Source: Acidicapsa acidisoli (lineage in GTDB: Bacteria; Acidobacteriota; Terriglobia; Terriglobales; Acidobacteriaceae). Taken from it: 64,000 nucleotides of DNA. This document shows positions 51,841 to 61,862 of the stretch, piece by piece. The DNA is taken from the NCBI RefSeq assembly GCF_025685625.1, contig NZ_JAGSYI010000001.1:1302001-1366000 (forward strand), written 5' to 3'. The notes under the pieces are model-generated. The model did no database searches and had not been told where the DNA came from. It saw only the letters and a list, made by a program, of their open reading frames with translations. Made by a program: the position numbers and the translations under genes. Numbering within the stretch: the first letter of the stretch is position 1; each line of letters starts with the position of its first letter.

Positions 51841-54800
51841 ATGTTTCAGTCAATTAAGTCGCACGTTTTGGCGATCGGCATGTTGGTAGGCGCCTTTACG
51901 GCGGCTGTTTCCGTATTTCCCACAATCTGCAGTCAGTCAGCCTACGCTCAGACGACCGTCTCCTCGATTCACGGAACGGTGACTGACAAGAGTGACGCGG
52001 TTGTTCCGGACGCAAAGGTTACAGCGCTGAACACAGCGACAGGCATCGCCGTCGATACGACCACGAATCGCAGTGGCTACTATCTCTTCACGGACCTCCA
52101 GCCCGGCGGTCCCTATTCCGTTACGGTCACGGCCACAGGCTTCGACAGATTTGAGGCGAAAGGCATAACCCTTGCGGTTAACGCGAACTGGGAAACGGAC
52201 GTGAAACTCACTATCGGCACGACCCAGCAGACGGTCACAGTCGATGCCTCTGGAGTGCAGGTCGAGACCAGCAACACCCAGTTGGAACAAGACATCAACT
52301 CAGACCAGATTGAAAATATACCGCTGCTGGGGCGTGACGCCTCCGGGCTTGAAAAACTGGCCCCAGGCGCAGTGGAGTCTTCAGACCGATTTGGAGGCTA
52401 CTCGGCGAACGGCAGCCAGACCACCAGCAACTCCTACTTGCTGAATGGAGCCGATATCAACGACGGCCCATTGCAGGACGAAGGGCTCTCGGTGAATCCC
52501 GATGCGCTGCAGGAAGAGAACATCGTCACCAGCACACTCAATCCAGAGTTCGCGCGAAACGGCGGCTCTGTCATCAATCAGGTATTCAAGGCTGGCACCA
52601 ACCATTTTCACGGCAGCGGATTTGAATACTACCGCGATACCTTCCTGAACAATGGAGACTACTTTTCACAGAAACGTCCGAATTTTCACCAGAACCTGTA
52701 TGGCGGCACGCTCGGTGGCCCGGTCGTGAAGGATAAGCTCTTCGGCTTCGTTGCTTACCAGGGATTCCACAACCGTGTCGGAGCCACGACGGAAACGCCG
52801 GTGTTCCCGGGTGGCTACACTTCGGGTTCCTTTGGCGCTCAATCCGTATCGACGAATCCAATCCCGTTTGTGATCAACACGGCTGCCGGACCGTGCGGAC
52901 CGGGCACCGCCGCGGCCACCTGGGATGTATGCTTCCCGAGTGGAACAGTCACCATCCCGACCACAAACTTTAACTCGATCACGGCTGCGCTCACAGCAAA
53001 GTACGTGCCGGCCGGGAATGCGGGAACGACACTGAATCCCCTTTACAACTTCAATTCCCCGAGTTCCGAAGTATCCGATCAAGGCATCGTTCGAGTGGAC
53101 TATCATCTCAGCGACCACGATTCGCTGTTTGGTTCGTTCCTCTTTCAGTCCAGTCCCTCGAACGCGGGCTTGAGCTTCGGCGGGGGGACGCTGCCGGGTT
53201 TTGGATCAGTTCAGGTAGAACACTTCAAGATTGCCTCAGCTTCCTACACCCATACCTTCAGCCCGACAATGATCAACGAGCTGAGGGCCGGATATTATCG
53301 CTTCATCTTCGGAGCGGTTGAGCCCGCCCAGGTTGTTGCTCCCAGCAGCGCTGGTTTTGATATCACTCCGCAATATCCGCAGTCAGGCCTGCCCTACATG
53401 AATCTCACGGGCCTGTTTAATCTGGGATTCAGCCACGAGGGTCCGCAGCCCCGTAACGATTCAAATGCCTCAGCGTCGGACAACCTGAGCAAGACAATCG
53501 GAAACCACAACCTGAAGTTCGGTGGCACGATTGAGCAGTTTCTGGTGAGCAACCCGTACAACGCCAATAACAACGGCAATTACAGCTTCGGCGGCTCGGG
53601 AATCTATAGCTCCGGTGTTCCGGCCATCGATTTCCTTCTGGGAATTCCGGACACGTACGCCCAAACCTCGGGCGGCTTTGTGGACGCCAAGGCCTGGGAG
53701 TTCTACCTCTTCGCGCAGGATAGCTGGAAGGCGACGAGCGATCTAACCATTAACTACGGCATCGCATGGGACACGGAAACCCCGAACTACAACGAGCAGT
53801 TCGGCGGCATCGGCATCACCTGCTTCGCGATCAGCAACGCCACGTCGAATGTATTCACGGGTGGATTCCCCGGCCTTACATATCCAGGTGATCCGGGCTG
53901 CAACACCCAGGGTGGCGCCACGAATAAATACGATCACTTTGGCCCGCGGCTGGGTTTTGCCTGGTCGCCGGGCAAAGGGCCCGCAGCGTTGATAGGCGCC
54001 CCTGGTTCTCATCTCTTTGCCCTGCGTGCCGGCTTCGGTCTTTACTACAACCGCGACCAGGAAGAGGGGCAGTTGCAGAACCTCGGCGATACGCCGTTCT
54101 TCAAGAATTCGCTTGGCGCAGCGGACTTCGGCGGCAGCCCCGGATTGGCCAATCCATTTGCCGATGTCGCCGGCGGCGGTTCAGAGCCAAATCCCTTCCC
54201 GTACGCTCGCCCGACCAAGGGAGCCACGCTCAATTGGTCGAACTACGTCGAAGAGGACATGAACGCAATTGGCCCGAACTACACGACACCTTACATCATG
54301 AACTTCAACCTGAATGTGCAGCGCGAGTTGCCCGGCAAGATGATTCTTCAGGTAGGTTACGTGGGTTCAATTGGTCGTAAGCTGGCGACGACCTATGAGG
54401 GGGATCCGATTACTGCCGCCGGTCACGCCGCCTGCCTGGCGAGCGCGATTTGTTCGAGCAAGAAGTATAGGCCCGCGCAGCATCTGTACTTCCCGGAGAA
54501 TGCTGCGCAGCCGGCAACCACTGACGGGTTTCCCGATTATCTCAGCGTCGGAACCCTGGGCACCTCGGGCACATCGAGCTACCACTCCTTGCAGGTCAGT
54601 CTGAACAAGAACCTGTCGCACCACCTGTATTTCACTCTGGCCTACACCTACAGCCATGCCCTCGACAATGCCTCGGGACTGGAAAGCTCCGGCTTCAACG
54701 GACCAGGAACAAACTCAATTCCAGGCTTCCAGCACCTGAGCTACGGCAACTCCGATTACGATGCCCGTCACCGCTTTGTTGCTTCGTACGATTATGAAGT

Positions 54801-55353
54801 GCCGCTTCTCGCATCCATGAAGCGGAACTTCCTCTTGCAAGAAACGCTGGGGGGCTGGCATCTGGCTGGCATTACAGCGTTCCAGGGTGGATTCCCGATC
54901 GACATCACCGACTTTTCAACCTTCAACTCGCTCTATTGCGACGAGTTCAGTTACTACGCTTGCCCCGACATCCCTGTTACATCCACCTTCCATATCCCAA
55001 AGCTTAATATCCGTAACCCGGCGAACACGTACTTTGACAACAGCGTGTTTTCGCAGGAGCCCGTTGGGACCTTCGGCAACGTCACCCGCAACTTCCTTCA
55101 TGGACCGGGCTATAACTACTCCAACATGAGCTTGTACAAGCTGCTGCCGCTGGGTCGCGATTCCCAGCGTTCGATACAGCTCATGCTGCAGGCTTCCAAC
55201 GTCTTCAACCACGCAAACTTTGCCAACCCCGACGGCAACTTCACCGACGGTGCTTTGTTCGGTCAGGTCACGGGCGTGAAGGCCTCGGCTGATGTGAACA
55301 GCGATCCGACAGGTGGAAGGACTGTTCAACTGGCTGGTAAATTCCGCTTCTAG
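51841..55353 (+). CDS. Oar-like TonB-dependent receptor (D)
   Basis: The 1170-residue receptor has a signal peptide ending SQSAYAQ. The carboxypeptidase-regulatory-like domain is SSIHGTVTDKSDAVVPDAKV. The plug shows QIENIPLLGRDASGLEKLAP, NSYLLNGADINDGP and ARNGGSVINQVFKAGTNHFH. A barrel of about 900 residues ends VQLAGKFRF. It is more distant from A-C. It converges on receptor E with a shared terminator. Confidence 0.93.
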   Translation: MFQSIKSHVLAIGMLVGAFTAAVSVFPTICSQSAYAQTTVSSIHGTVTDKSDAVVPDAKVTALNTATGIAVDTTTNRSGYYLFTDLQPGGPYSVTVTATGFDRFEAKGITLAVNANWETDVKLTIGTTQQTVTVDASGVQVETSNTQLEQDINSDQIENIPLLGRDASGLEKLAPGAVESSDRFGGYSANGSQTTSNSYLLNGADINDGPLQDEGLSVNPDALQEENIVTSTLNPEFARNGGSVINQVFKAGTNHFHGSGFEYYRDTFLNNGDYFSQKRPNFHQNLYGGTLGGPVVKDKLFGFVAYQGFHNRVGATTETPVFPGGYTSGSFGAQSVSTNPIPFVINTAAGPCGPGTAAATWDVCFPSGTVTIPTTNFNSITAALTAKYVPAGNAGTTLNPLYNFNSPSSEVSDQGIVRVDYHLSDHDSLFGSFLFQSSPSNAGLSFGGGTLPGFGSVQVEHFKIASASYTHTFSPTMINELRAGYYRFIFGAVEPAQVVAPSSAGFDITPQYPQSGLPYMNLTGLFNLGFSHEGPQPRNDSNASASDNLSKTIGNHNLKFGGTIEQFLVSNPYNANNNGNYSFGGSGIYSSGVPAIDFLLGIPDTYAQTSGGFVDAKAWEFYLFAQDSWKATSDLTINYGIAWDTETPNYNEQFGGIGITCFAISNATSNVFTGGFPGLTYPGDPGCNTQGGATNKYDHFGPRLGFAWSPGKGPAALIGAPGSHLFALRAGFGLYYNRDQEEGQLQNLGDTPFFKNSLGAADFGGSPGLANPFADVAGGGSEPNPFPYARPTKGATLNWSNYVEEDMNAIGPNYTTPYIMNFNLNVQRELPGKMILQVGYVGSIGRKLATTYEGDPITAAGHAACLASAICSSKKYRPAQHLYFPENAAQPATTDGFPDYLSVGTLGTSGTSSYHSLQVSLNKNLSHHLYFTLAYTYSHALDNASGLESSGFNGPGTNSIPGFQHLSYGNSDYDARHRFVASYDYEVPLLASMKRNFLLQETLGGWHLAGITAFQGGFPIDITDFSTFNSLYCDEFSYYACPDIPVTSTFHIPKLNIRNPANTYFDNSVFSQEPVGTFGNVTRNFLHGPGYNYSNMSLYKLLPLGRDSQRSIQLMLQASNVFNHANFANPDGNFTDGALFGQVTGVKASADVNSDPTGGRTVQLAGKFRF

Positions 55354-55396
55354 CAACTAACTTTAACGCCAGGCTAAAACCTGCACGAACAGCAAC

Positions 55397-55429
55397 GAGA
55401 AAGGGCGCCGTAATCCGGCGCCCTTTCTC
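55397..55429. terminator. Bidirectional terminator between receptors D and E
   Basis: Fourteen-base arms GAGAAAGGGCGCCG / CGGCGCCCTTTCTC, loop TAATC, followed by T-rich sequence. It serves two convergent genes. Confidence 0.88.
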
Positions 55430-55452
55430 TTCGTCCATGGAATGTACAGCGC

Positions 55453-58400
55453 TTAAAACTCCACTCGCAGCGAGAACTGCATCACCCGCGCGCCGGTATT
55501 TGTAAATGCACCGTTCGTCGCACTCGTCAGCGTCCCGGTAATCTGCCCGAATTCACTGCTCGTAATATCCGAGATTGGGTTTGAGAACACAGGGTGGTTC
55601 AGCGCATTGAAAGCATCCGCGCGGAACTTCACATTAACCTTCTCCACCACCGGGAACGTCTTGCCCAGTCCCGCATCGAAGGTAAACGCCCCCGGTCCGC
55701 GCAACGTGTTCCGTCCGCCGACCCCAAAGCCCACAGGACCCGTAAAGTCACCCAGCACCGTCGCCGGATTCGAGTACCAGTAAACGGCGCCGCTCGATGT
55801 CTTGTTCAGGTGGCTCTGAATCGCGCCATTCGCGCCCGTAAAGATAGCTGGAGCATTGTTCGCATATCCTGCCACGTAGGCATTCGAAGTGGCATTGAAT
55901 GGCATTCCGCTATGCCACGCCGGAATACCGTCGACATTCCATCCGCCAATCACCTCATCGATCCACCGCGGAACGTTGGCGGCAAACGTGTTGCCACGCC
56001 CAAACGGCAGATCGTACAGCACATCCGAAGTGATCACATTCCGCGTATCAAAGTCCGAGTTACCCCGGCATTCGCGCGGCCGCACCACATCGCAGATAAA
56101 GCCCACCCCTGAGTTCGACGCAATCGAGTTCGCAATGAGGGAAGTGTTGTCGATCGAGTGCGACCACGTATAGTTCACATCGAACTGCAAACCCTGCGAC
56201 AGGTTCTTCGAAAGCGTTACCAGCATGCCGTGATAGTTCGAAGATCCCTTGTTGGTGATAAAGGTATCCTCCGCAAGCTGCGCCGCCATGCCTACGTTGT
56301 AGTTCAGAAAGCCATCCGCCGACAGCGCCTGGATCGTATCCGCAAAATCGCCGCGCTGCGCCAGCACTCCGTAGAACTGCGTCACCACCTGCGTTCCGCT
56401 ATAAGGACCATAAGAGAACTGGTTATCGAACCAGGGCTGCGCCGTCACATTCGACGGATTAACCCCCTGGCGCAATTGCTTCGTGATATTCGCAAACGCC
56501 GTCGACATCATCTGCCCCGAGGTCGGGTCAGGGTTATCGATAAGCTGCGAAGCATCCGCCTGCGCAATCAGCCGCCGTCCCAGCCGTCCCACATACGAGG
56601 TCTTCAGCACAAAGTGATCCGGAAACTCATGCTGGAACCCGGCATTGAACGCAATCGAGTAAGGATTCCGCAATCCCGGATCAATCGCCGTCTGGAATTC
56701 GCCGTTCGCCAGTCCAAACGGCGTCGCGTTTGCGCCCACGCCGCTCACATACGGCGTATACGGAGTCGTGATCACCGGAGCCACCGGCGGTGTCGGAATC
56801 GAATCGATCGAAGTAAATCGTGGTTCCACAGCCAGTGAAGCCGTCGGGTCAGTCAGGCCATAGATGTTCGCCGCGCTTGCCTGGAACAGATAGGAGCTCT
56901 GATCCTGGATAAAGTTGACCGCATTGATCACCGTGCGATCAAAGATGATGTTCGCGCTGCCGTTGAAAACCGTCTTCGGCGAATTCGTCGGCGTATAGGC
57001 AAAGGCAAAGCGTGGAGCAAAGTTGTTATAGCTAGGCTTGTACATCCCCGCCGCATGGTTAGCCTTCCCACCCAACGAGTAGCTGATAAATGGAACGGCC
57101 GTCGCACCCGATGCGCCAGCCGCGCTCTGTGCCAGTCGCGCGTCGAAATAACTGTCGAAGCCCGTGTTCTGAATCGACTCCAGCCCCTGCGTTTCGTAAG
57201 GCACGGAGTAGAGCATGTACTTCACGCCATAGCTCAGCGTCAGATTTTTCGTCGCCTTCCACGTATCGCCGAAGTAAAGCTCGGTTTGGTAGTAACGATA
57301 ATGCCGCGCCGCGCCAGAGCCCTGCTGCAGCACACTGCCCTTGTTGTCATAGTCGTAATTCGCGCCTAGCTGACTGTACGCGCCCAGGGCAAAAGCATAC
57401 GCGCTGTCAAACGTCGTCGTCGCCGCCGTTCCGCTCGCGCCGATATTGGAGGGCCGCAGAGCCGGATCAAGCGCCAGGTTTTCTCCGCCCAGCCCAACCG
57501 TAGGAAAGTAGTCGTCGCTGATCAGGCTGCTGTTCGTCTTGATGAACTTGAACGTCCCGCCAAAACCAAAGTCATGATTTCCCTTCTGCCAGCTGAAGTC
57601 ATCCCGCACCACCGGAATCGGAACCCTGCGCCGCTGCTGATCGGCGATATTTCCATAAGGATTCGCAAAGGGACTGTTGAAGGCAAAGTTATCTACTCCA
57701 GTCGGGTCGTATTTCGTAGGAAAGTCGATAACGGAAACGGTGCTGCCGTAATACAACTGGTTCACCTTCGAGGGACTGATCGTCCACGTCCATCCAGCTA
57801 CATACGCATAGCTTTCATCGAAAGACGGATACGTCAGCGGATCGCCGGCAAACTGGTTCGACAGCCCTGGAGTTACTGCGTTCTCGCGTGCAAACGTGAC
57901 GCGCGCAAACAGCTTGTTTGCATCATTGAGCGTGTAATCTGCCCTTCCCACATAGTTGTTCAGTGTGTCAGGATTCGGAGAGTTGAATCGGAAGCCGCCC
58001 GAATTCACGCCGTCTCCCTGCGTCAGGTCGTTGGCCATCGGGTATCTCGAATTCACAAACGCCAGCAGTTGCGCATTCACGCCGATCCCCTGTGGATCTA
58101 GATTTACCGTGGACGCTCCAGCCGTAGCCGCGCTCGGGGTCGCAGTCAGGCCCGCAATGCAATTCGGTGTCGTATTCTGCCTAGAATTGTTGGGATCGCA
58201 ACCCGGTGCATTCGTGATGTAAGAAATCGTTCCATTGCGGAAAGAATTCAGAGGAACATTCCGCTCCTCCGCCAGCGACTCCGCCACCCGCGATCCATCG
58301 TAATCAAAGAAGAAAAACAATTTGTTCTTGATCACCGGCCCGCCGAGGTTGCCGCCAAACTGGTTCCGGATCAGCGGCGCACGCGCCACTCCCGCATCGT

Positions 58401-59205
58401 TGTCGAACCAGTTATTGGCCGTCGCATCCGTATTGCGCAGATACTCATTCACATTCCCATGAAACTCATTGGTGCCGCCCTTGGTCACCATCTGAAACGC
58501 GCCGCCGCCACCCGGCCCGGAATTCGAAAGCGGCCCCGCAACCGTCCCGCGAAACTCCTGTACCGAATCCACCGGCGCATTGGCCACAATCGTGTACGCG
58601 CTTCCCGGCTCACCGCCCGCCGCAATATCATTCACATCCAGACCATCCAGCGTCACGCTGTTCTGGTCCTCGCGTGCACCCGTTACCGCCCCCGTGCTGC
58701 TCGTGCCCGGCTGCATCGTAAAGAGAACCGTAGGATTGGTGCGGTTATAGACCGGCAGCTCATCCACCATCTTCATATTGAAGTTGTTCCCGACCGTCGC
58801 ATCCGTCGTATCCAGCGTCACATCGTCGCTTGTCGCCGACACAGCCACAGTCGAAGATACATTCCCGACCGGCAGCCTCGCATTCTGAGTCCGCGTCGTG
58901 GCCACATTCAGATACAGATTCGAAACCACCACTGACTCAAACCCATCTCGGGAGAAAGTCACCGTATGACCCGGTCCCGGCGCCACGTCCGTGATGGTGT
59001 AGGAACCAATGCCGGTGGTCACTGCTTTGTAGGTCGCGTTGGTTGCCGTATTCACCAGTTCGACATTTGCGCCCGCAATAACCGCTCCTGTCGTATCCGT
59101 CACGAGACCCGTCAGGGAAGCTACATCCTGAGCCTTCAGCGCGGTGGAAAAAACGATAGACAACGACAGAACCAGCAACTTCCATAAGGTACTTCTGAAC
59201 TGCAT
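55453..59205 (-). CDS. Oar-like TonB-dependent receptor (E)
   Basis: The 1250-residue receptor is the longest of the five. Signal peptide LLVLSLSIVFSTALKAQ; domain DVASLTGLVTDTTGAVIAGA. The plug shows VDELPVYNRTNPTVLFTMQP, NSVTLDGLDVNDIAAGGEP and GGGAFQMVTKGGTNEFHGNV. A barrel with many aromatic residues ends RVMQFSLRVEF. It reads toward receptor D and away from folC. Confidence 0.92.
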   Translation of the reverse strand: MQFRSTLWKLLVLSLSIVFSTALKAQDVASLTGLVTDTTGAVIAGANVELVNTATNATYKAVTTGIGSYTITDVAPGPGHTVTFSRDGFESVVVSNLYLNVATTRTQNARLPVGNVSSTVAVSATSDDVTLDTTDATVGNNFNMKMVDELPVYNRTNPTVLFTMQPGTSSTGAVTGAREDQNSVTLDGLDVNDIAAGGEPGSAYTIVANAPVDSVQEFRGTVAGPLSNSGPGGGGAFQMVTKGGTNEFHGNVNEYLRNTDATANNWFDNDAGVARAPLIRNQFGGNLGGPVIKNKLFFFFDYDGSRVAESLAEERNVPLNSFRNGTISYITNAPGCDPNNSRQNTTPNCIAGLTATPSAATAGASTVNLDPQGIGVNAQLLAFVNSRYPMANDLTQGDGVNSGGFRFNSPNPDTLNNYVGRADYTLNDANKLFARVTFARENAVTPGLSNQFAGDPLTYPSFDESYAYVAGWTWTISPSKVNQLYYGSTVSVIDFPTKYDPTGVDNFAFNSPFANPYGNIADQQRRRVPIPVVRDDFSWQKGNHDFGFGGTFKFIKTNSSLISDDYFPTVGLGGENLALDPALRPSNIGASGTAATTTFDSAYAFALGAYSQLGANYDYDNKGSVLQQGSGAARHYRYYQTELYFGDTWKATKNLTLSYGVKYMLYSVPYETQGLESIQNTGFDSYFDARLAQSAAGASGATAVPFISYSLGGKANHAAGMYKPSYNNFAPRFAFAYTPTNSPKTVFNGSANIIFDRTVINAVNFIQDQSSYLFQASAANIYGLTDPTASLAVEPRFTSIDSIPTPPVAPVITTPYTPYVSGVGANATPFGLANGEFQTAIDPGLRNPYSIAFNAGFQHEFPDHFVLKTSYVGRLGRRLIAQADASQLIDNPDPTSGQMMSTAFANITKQLRQGVNPSNVTAQPWFDNQFSYGPYSGTQVVTQFYGVLAQRGDFADTIQALSADGFLNYNVGMAAQLAEDTFITNKGSSNYHGMLVTLSKNLSQGLQFDVNYTWSHSIDNTSLIANSIASNSGVGFICDVVRPRECRGNSDFDTRNVITSDVLYDLPFGRGNTFAANVPRWIDEVIGGWNVDGIPAWHSGMPFNATSNAYVAGYANNAPAIFTGANGAIQSHLNKTSSGAVYWYSNPATVLGDFTGPVGFGVGGRNTLRGPGAFTFDAGLGKTFPVVEKVNVKFRADAFNALNHPVFSNPISDITSSEFGQITGTLTSATNGAFTNTGARVMQFSLRVEF

Positions 59206-59556
59206 CCGACTTCTCCAAAAAAGGAATGTATAGAGAGCTCCCCACGGCTTCGAGTTGCGAGCGCAGTCTGGCTCTGTGATTAAGTTACGTGTGATCTTGT
59301 TCCTGAAGGAACGCAGCGTTTTAGGACTAAGTTAGCCGGCCAGGCTATTCGGGCGGCCGGGTCGCAGGCCCAATCGGGACTCTCCTGCATTCGCAACAAA
59401 TGCATTGTGCAGTCAACAACTTGCAGCATCCGAACGAATCGGGAACCGCGCCTCATGTTTCCGGTGTTTTCAAGGTAGCACAGAGCAAGGCTGAATTCCG
59501 AGGCGCGAAAGTAACCCAAAAGATGCAGACGGTCCATCGCAGTAAAATGGAGTTGA
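59206..59556. other. Divergent promoter region of receptor E and folC
   Basis: About 350 bases without a gene. A perfect dyad GTTCCT-GA-AGGAAC lies at 59299-59312, a possible operator, and CCGGCC/GGCCGG about 13 bases apart near 59336-59360. Confidence 0.45.
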
Positions 59557-61017
59557 ATGTCCTACGCAGCCGCAATCGAAAATCTAAGCGCGCTCATGCC
59601 CGAGCTCTTCCACACCGCAGGCGCGCCACGCCGCAAATTCTCTCTCACTGAAATCGGCACCCTCTGCGCCGCCCTCGGCGATCCGCAAAGCCGATTTCCG
59701 TCCGTCCTGATCGCCGGCACCAACGGCAAAGGTTCCACGGCCTCGACCCTCGCCTCGATCGCCCGCGAATCCGGCCTACGCGTCGGGCTCTACACCTCGC
59801 CGCATCTCGACCGCGTCAACGAGCGCATCCGCCTCGGTGAACCTGCCCAACCTGATCAACTGGGTGCCCCAGGTCTCGCTTCTGAGACCTGGGCGTCGCT
59901 GCAGGACATCTCCGACGACGACTTCGCCCGCTTCTATTTCCGCGTCCACGACACCGCCCAACAGCTCGTCCTCGAAGCCAAACTCCCAGCCTTCCCCAGC
60001 TACTTCGAACTCCTGACCGCCCTCGCCTTCCTCTACTTCGCCGAATCCAAAGTAGATCTCGCCATCCTCGAAGTAGGCATGGGAGGCCGCCTCGACGCTA
60101 CCAATATCGTCGATCCCATCCTGTCCGTCATTACCGACATCTCCCTCGACCATCAGGAGTGGCTCGGTGCAACCATCGACCTCATCGCCCGCGAAAAAGC
60201 CGGAATCCTCCGCCCGAACGGCACGCTAGTGACGCTTCCCCAGCACCCCGAAGCCAACCAGGCCCTCGGCGAAGTAGCCGTAGAGCTGAACGTCCGCGGC
60301 ATCAGCGCAGCCGATTACATGCCCCAAATCGGCACAAATCCCGTCGCCCCCTACGCAATCGAAGTCCTCGGGAAGCAGATCCTCGTCGATTCCCCGCTCA
60401 AAGGCGCCCACCAGCATCGCAACATCGCTCTGGCCATCGCAGCCGCCGTCGAACTCCGTCACGCGCGCAACATCCCAATCACCCCCGAGACCATCCAGCG
60501 CGGCATCGCCACCACAAGCTGGCCCGGCCGCCTGGAAAAGCTAACCCTCCCCAATCCGCCCGAATTTCTGCTCGACGTAGCCCACAACCCCGCCGGAGCC
60601 TGGGCCCTCCGTGCTGCACTATCCGCCAATCAACCAGAGCGTTCGGGTGCCCCACATCTCGCTTCTGAGATGTGGGAGGGAAGCCAGGTCCTCATCTTCG
60701 CCTGCCTGCGCGACAAGCCCCTCCGCGAAATGACCCAGATCCTCTTCCCCATCTTCGACCACGTCATCCTTGCGCCGATCCACTCCCCCCGCGCCACCGA
60801 AGTCGCCGACCTGCAAGCCGCCGCCGAAGCCACAGGCGTCCCATCCACCCCCTCCAGCACCGTCGAAGAAGCCCTGCAGCTCGCTCTCCAGCTAAACCCC
60901 GCGAGAGTCGTCATCAGCGGCAGCGTCTATCTCGTCGGCGAAGCTCGCCATCTCCTCCTGGCATCCCGCATCACCCAATTCAAACAGGAAGGCAGCCGCC
61001 AGGACCCCGCTCCGTGA
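59557..61017 (+). CDS. folC: Folylpolyglutamate/dihydrofolate synthase with two in-frame repeat insertions
   Basis: The 486-residue Mur-ligase-type enzyme adds glutamate to dihydropteroate and folates. Motifs are the P-loop LIAGTNGKGSTASTLASIA, YTSPHLDRVNERIR, ILEVGMGGRLDATNIVDP, ITDISLDHQEWLG and FLLDVAHNPAGAWALRAAL. It is longer than the usual 410-440, partly because two R1 repeats are translated, as GAPGLASETW near residue 103 and GAPHLASEMWEG near residue 364. Both are in loops between conserved blocks, so activity is probably kept. Its stop overlaps the GTG start of the next gene. Confidence 0.95.
   Translation: MSYAAAIENLSALMPELFHTAGAPRRKFSLTEIGTLCAALGDPQSRFPSVLIAGTNGKGSTASTLASIARESGLRVGLYTSPHLDRVNERIRLGEPAQPDQLGAPGLASETWASLQDISDDDFARFYFRVHDTAQQLVLEAKLPAFPSYFELLTALAFLYFAESKVDLAILEVGMGGRLDATNIVDPILSVITDISLDHQEWLGATIDLIAREKAGILRPNGTLVTLPQHPEANQALGEVAVELNVRGISAADYMPQIGTNPVAPYAIEVLGKQILVDSPLKGAHQHRNIALAIAAAVELRHARNIPITPETIQRGIATTSWPGRLEKLTLPNPPEFLLDVAHNPAGAWALRAALSANQPERSGAPHLASEMWEGSQVLIFACLRDKPLREMTQILFPIFDHVILAPIHSPRATEVADLQAAAEATGVPSTPSSTVEEALQLALQLNPARVVISGSVYLVGEARHLLLASRITQFKQEGSRQDPAP
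59862..59893 (+). repeat. Family R1 repeat inside folC, in frame
   Basis: GGGTGCCCCAGGTCTC, loop GCTTCT, GAGACCTGGG. The ten-base arms are perfect. It sits between ERIRLGEP and ISDDDFARFY, which are nearly adjacent in other FolC proteins. Confidence 0.9.
60645..60681 (+). repeat. Family R1 repeat inside folC, in frame (second copy)
   Basis: GGGTGCCCCACATCTC, loop GCTTCT, GAGATGTGGGAGGGA. Relative to the first copy the arms differ at the same paired positions, so pairing is kept. Same reading frame as the first copy. Confidence 0.9.
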
Positions 61018-61763
61018 GACCGAACCAGCTTTCATTCTTCATCCGCCAGCGCAGCAACATCCTCCTGGCCCCGCCATTCCTCCTCGCCACCGCCTTCTTC
61101 GGCAGCCTGGCCCTCGCCGCCTCGCTCTTCGACAAGCACGGCGGCCTGCAACACCGTATCGCCCGCGTCTGGGCCCACGCCTGCGTTCTCTTCTCCGGCG
61201 CAACGCTCCAGGTAATCGGCCTCGAAAACATCCCCGCCGAAACTGCCGTCTTCGCCTCCAACCACACCTCCTACATGGACACGCCGGTAGTCTTCGCCAG
61301 CCTTCCCTTCCAATTCCGTATCCTGGCGAAAAAAGAACTCTGGACCCTCCCCTTCATCGGCTGGTATCTCGACCGCTCCGGCCAGATCCCCATCGATACC
61401 GCGAACCCCCGTACCACCCTCTCCAGCTTCGCCGCCGGAGTCAAAACCCTCCGTGGCGGCCTCAACGTCTTCGTCTTCCCCGAAGGCGGCCGCACTCCCG
61501 ACGGCAATCTCCAGACCTTCCTCAACGGAGCCGCATTCCTCGCCATCCGCGGCCAGGTCCCACTCGTCCCAATCGCCCTCGTCGGTGTCCGCGACCTGCT
61601 CCCTATGCACACCCGGCACTTCTACCCGTCTCCCAATGGAACCCCGCTAAAACTCATCTTCGGCAAGCCAATCCAGACCAAACATCATCATCTCCGCGAG
61701 TCTGAAGCCCTCACCGCCCAACTCCGCGAAGCCATTGATCAGCTAATTCAGCAACACAGCTAA
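61014..61763 (+). CDS. plsC: 1-acyl-sn-glycerol-3-phosphate acyltransferase (PlsC family)
   Basis: The 249-residue membrane-associated enzyme makes phosphatidic acid. Motif I is SNHTSYMDTP (catalytic His and Asp), then RSGQIPID, motif III VFPEGGRTPDG and motif IV VPLVPIALVG. A hydrophobic N-terminal helix (FLLATAFFGSLALAASLF) anchors it. The start is GTG 61014 overlapping the folC stop (GTGA); the open frame extends upstream but only as a shadow of folC. Confidence 0.93.
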   Translation: MRPNQLSFFIRQRSNILLAPPFLLATAFFGSLALAASLFDKHGGLQHRIARVWAHACVLFSGATLQVIGLENIPAETAVFASNHTSYMDTPVVFASLPFQFRILAKKELWTLPFIGWYLDRSGQIPIDTANPRTTLSSFAAGVKTLRGGLNVFVFPEGGRTPDGNLQTFLNGAAFLAIRGQVPLVPIALVGVRDLLPMHTRHFYPSPNGTPLKLIFGKPIQTKHHHLRESEALTAQLREAIDQLIQQHS

Positions 61764-61862
61764 GTCATCCCCAACCCTAATCAGCTCTCCTGCTGCCGAA
61801 AAGAAGCCAACACGCCCCGTCCTCTCTGCATCCAACCACGAGAAACAGAGAGGATAGGAAAC

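Noticed and set aside
60672-61763. Extended 363-codon form of plsC
   Set aside because: The first part is folC in another frame; GTG 61014 overlaps the folC stop and starts a normal PlsC.
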